The notes below the pieces were generated by a model. The model was given only the letters and a program-made list of their open reading frames with translations, was not told the DNA's origin and did no database searches. A stretch of DNA of 14,033 nt, taken from UBA509 sp038729325 (GTDB lineage: Archaea; Thermoplasmatota; Thermoplasmata; Thermoplasmatales; Thermoplasmataceae). Each line of letters starts with the position of its first letter. Position 1 is the stretch's first letter. Shown here piece after piece: positions 13,716-14,033 of this stretch. Made by a program: the position numbers and the translations under genes. The DNA lies in the NCBI GenBank assembly GCA_038729325.1, contig JAVYSG010000034.1, forward strand, positions 1 through 14,033, read 5' to 3'.

Positions 13716-13748
13716 TTATATAGAAGTTTATTTTTACTAGTCTGAGGT
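13716..13748 (+). promoter_or_regulatory. thsB promoter region and ribosome binding site
   Basis: TTATATA (13716-13722) is a TATA candidate that would start transcription near 13745. A second AT-rich stretch (13727-13736) is less well placed. TGAGGT at 13743-13748 lies 4 bases before ATG 13753 and is a good archaeal Shine-Dalgarno match. The mRNA may be nearly leaderless, and no heat-shock operator is evident. Confidence 0.45.
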
Positions 13749-13752
13749 CATT

Positions 13753-14033
13753 ATGATAGGCGGACAACCAATATTCATATTAAAGGAAGGGTCCAAGAGA
13801 GAGACTGGAAAGGACGCAATGAAGAATAATATAGACGCCGCAAAGAGCATTGCCAGTGCGGTAAGATCAAGCCTTGGCCCAAGGGGTATGGACAAGATGC
13901 TGGTGGATTCACTTGGTGACATTGTGATCACCAATGATGGTGTAACAATACTCAAGGAAATGGATGTTGAGCATCCTGCGGCCAAGATGATGGTTGAGGT
14001 CTCCAAAACACAGGATTCATTTGTTGGTGACGG
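13753..14033 (+). CDS. thsB: Thermosome (group II chaperonin) subunit, beta type (partial, runs off the right edge)
   Basis: Ninety-three residues are visible, starting MIGGQPIFILKEGSKRETGK. The equatorial-domain nucleotide-binding segments are clear: SSLGPRGMDKMLVDSLGD, ITNDGVTILKEMDVEHP and KTQDSFVGDG, where the catalytic GDGTTT motif begins at the edge. As I recall the Thermoplasma proteins, the alpha subunit has NDGATIL and DTAVGDG, while the beta subunit has NDGVTIL and DSFVGDG, so this is the beta-type subunit. It forms the ATP-driven double-ring folding chamber in the cytosol together with an alpha subunit encoded elsewhere. The gene is monocistronic at this end and divergent from DUF1805. 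Confidence 0.96.
   Translation, partial: MIGGQPIFILKEGSKRETGKDAMKNNIDAAKSIASAVRSSLGPRGMDKMLVDSLGDIVITNDGVTILKEMDVEHPAAKMMVEVSKTQDSFVGD

Noticed and set aside
1..14033. Search by eye for tRNA, rRNA, CRISPR repeats, insertion sequences and a toxin-antitoxin pair
   Set aside because: No cloverleaf with a TPsiC-like GTTCRA arm, no regularly spaced repeats, no transposase motif and no terminal inverted repeats were seen.

Overview
The window reads as a scaffold piece from a member of the Thermoplasmata (Thermoplasmatales-like archaea, usually acidophilic). The best marker is the thermosome at the right end. Its visible N-terminus matches, from memory, the beta-type subunit of Thermoplasma, including an NDGVTIL and a DSFVGDG segment. 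Other support comes from a TrmB-family regulator, archaeal CoaBC, TATA boxes placed about 24-26 bp before start codons (leaderless transcription), and very tight gene packing with ATGA and TAATG junctions. Two runs of exactly 100 N (5236-5335 and 11808-11907) are scaffold joins of unknown true length. Each one cuts through genes.

Layout. Positions 1-560 (-) hold the N-terminal part of a beta-type DNA methyltransferase that leaves the window. At 703-1014 (+) is a seven-cysteine ferredoxin predicted to carry one 3Fe-4S and one 4Fe-4S cluster. Positions 1015-1346 are mostly non-coding, with one possible 43-residue ORF. At 1347-1931 (-) is an unrecognised membrane protein. A compact minus-strand operon follows, transcribed from 4775 down to 1979: TrmB-type regulator, endonuclease IV (nfo), then a DUF1015 protein. 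Divergent from it is a hotdog thioesterase-like gene that runs into the first gap. On the other side of the gap is the rest of coaBC (coenzyme A synthesis), overlapped by a nitrilase-superfamily amidohydrolase gene.

From 6996 to 7718 (-) is an alpha/beta hydrolase whose promoter is covered by a perfect 16-bp palindrome. Divergent from it is a UbiD-family decarboxylase overlapped by a UbiA-family prenyltransferase. This pair fits respiratory quinone (menaquinone-type) synthesis. Facing ubiA is an MFS transporter whose reading frame continues upstream of its first ATG with no canonical start. Two minus-strand genes follow (one small and unrecognised, one only a 3' end), then the second gap, then a GHMP-family sugar kinase-like gene without its start. 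The kinase overlaps tail to tail by 33 bp with a Nudix hydrolase, which lies in an operon behind a DUF1805 protein. The window ends inside thsB.

Most of this is housekeeping metabolism and repair: CoA and quinone synthesis, base excision repair, protein folding and nucleotide-type hydrolases. I saw no CRISPR array, insertion sequence, tRNA or rRNA. I did not find a convincing new multi-gene system. The points most worth checking are the regulator/repair/DUF1015 operon, the MFS 5' end, the two palindromic promoter elements, the altered UbiA motif, and the false fusion created by the first gap.
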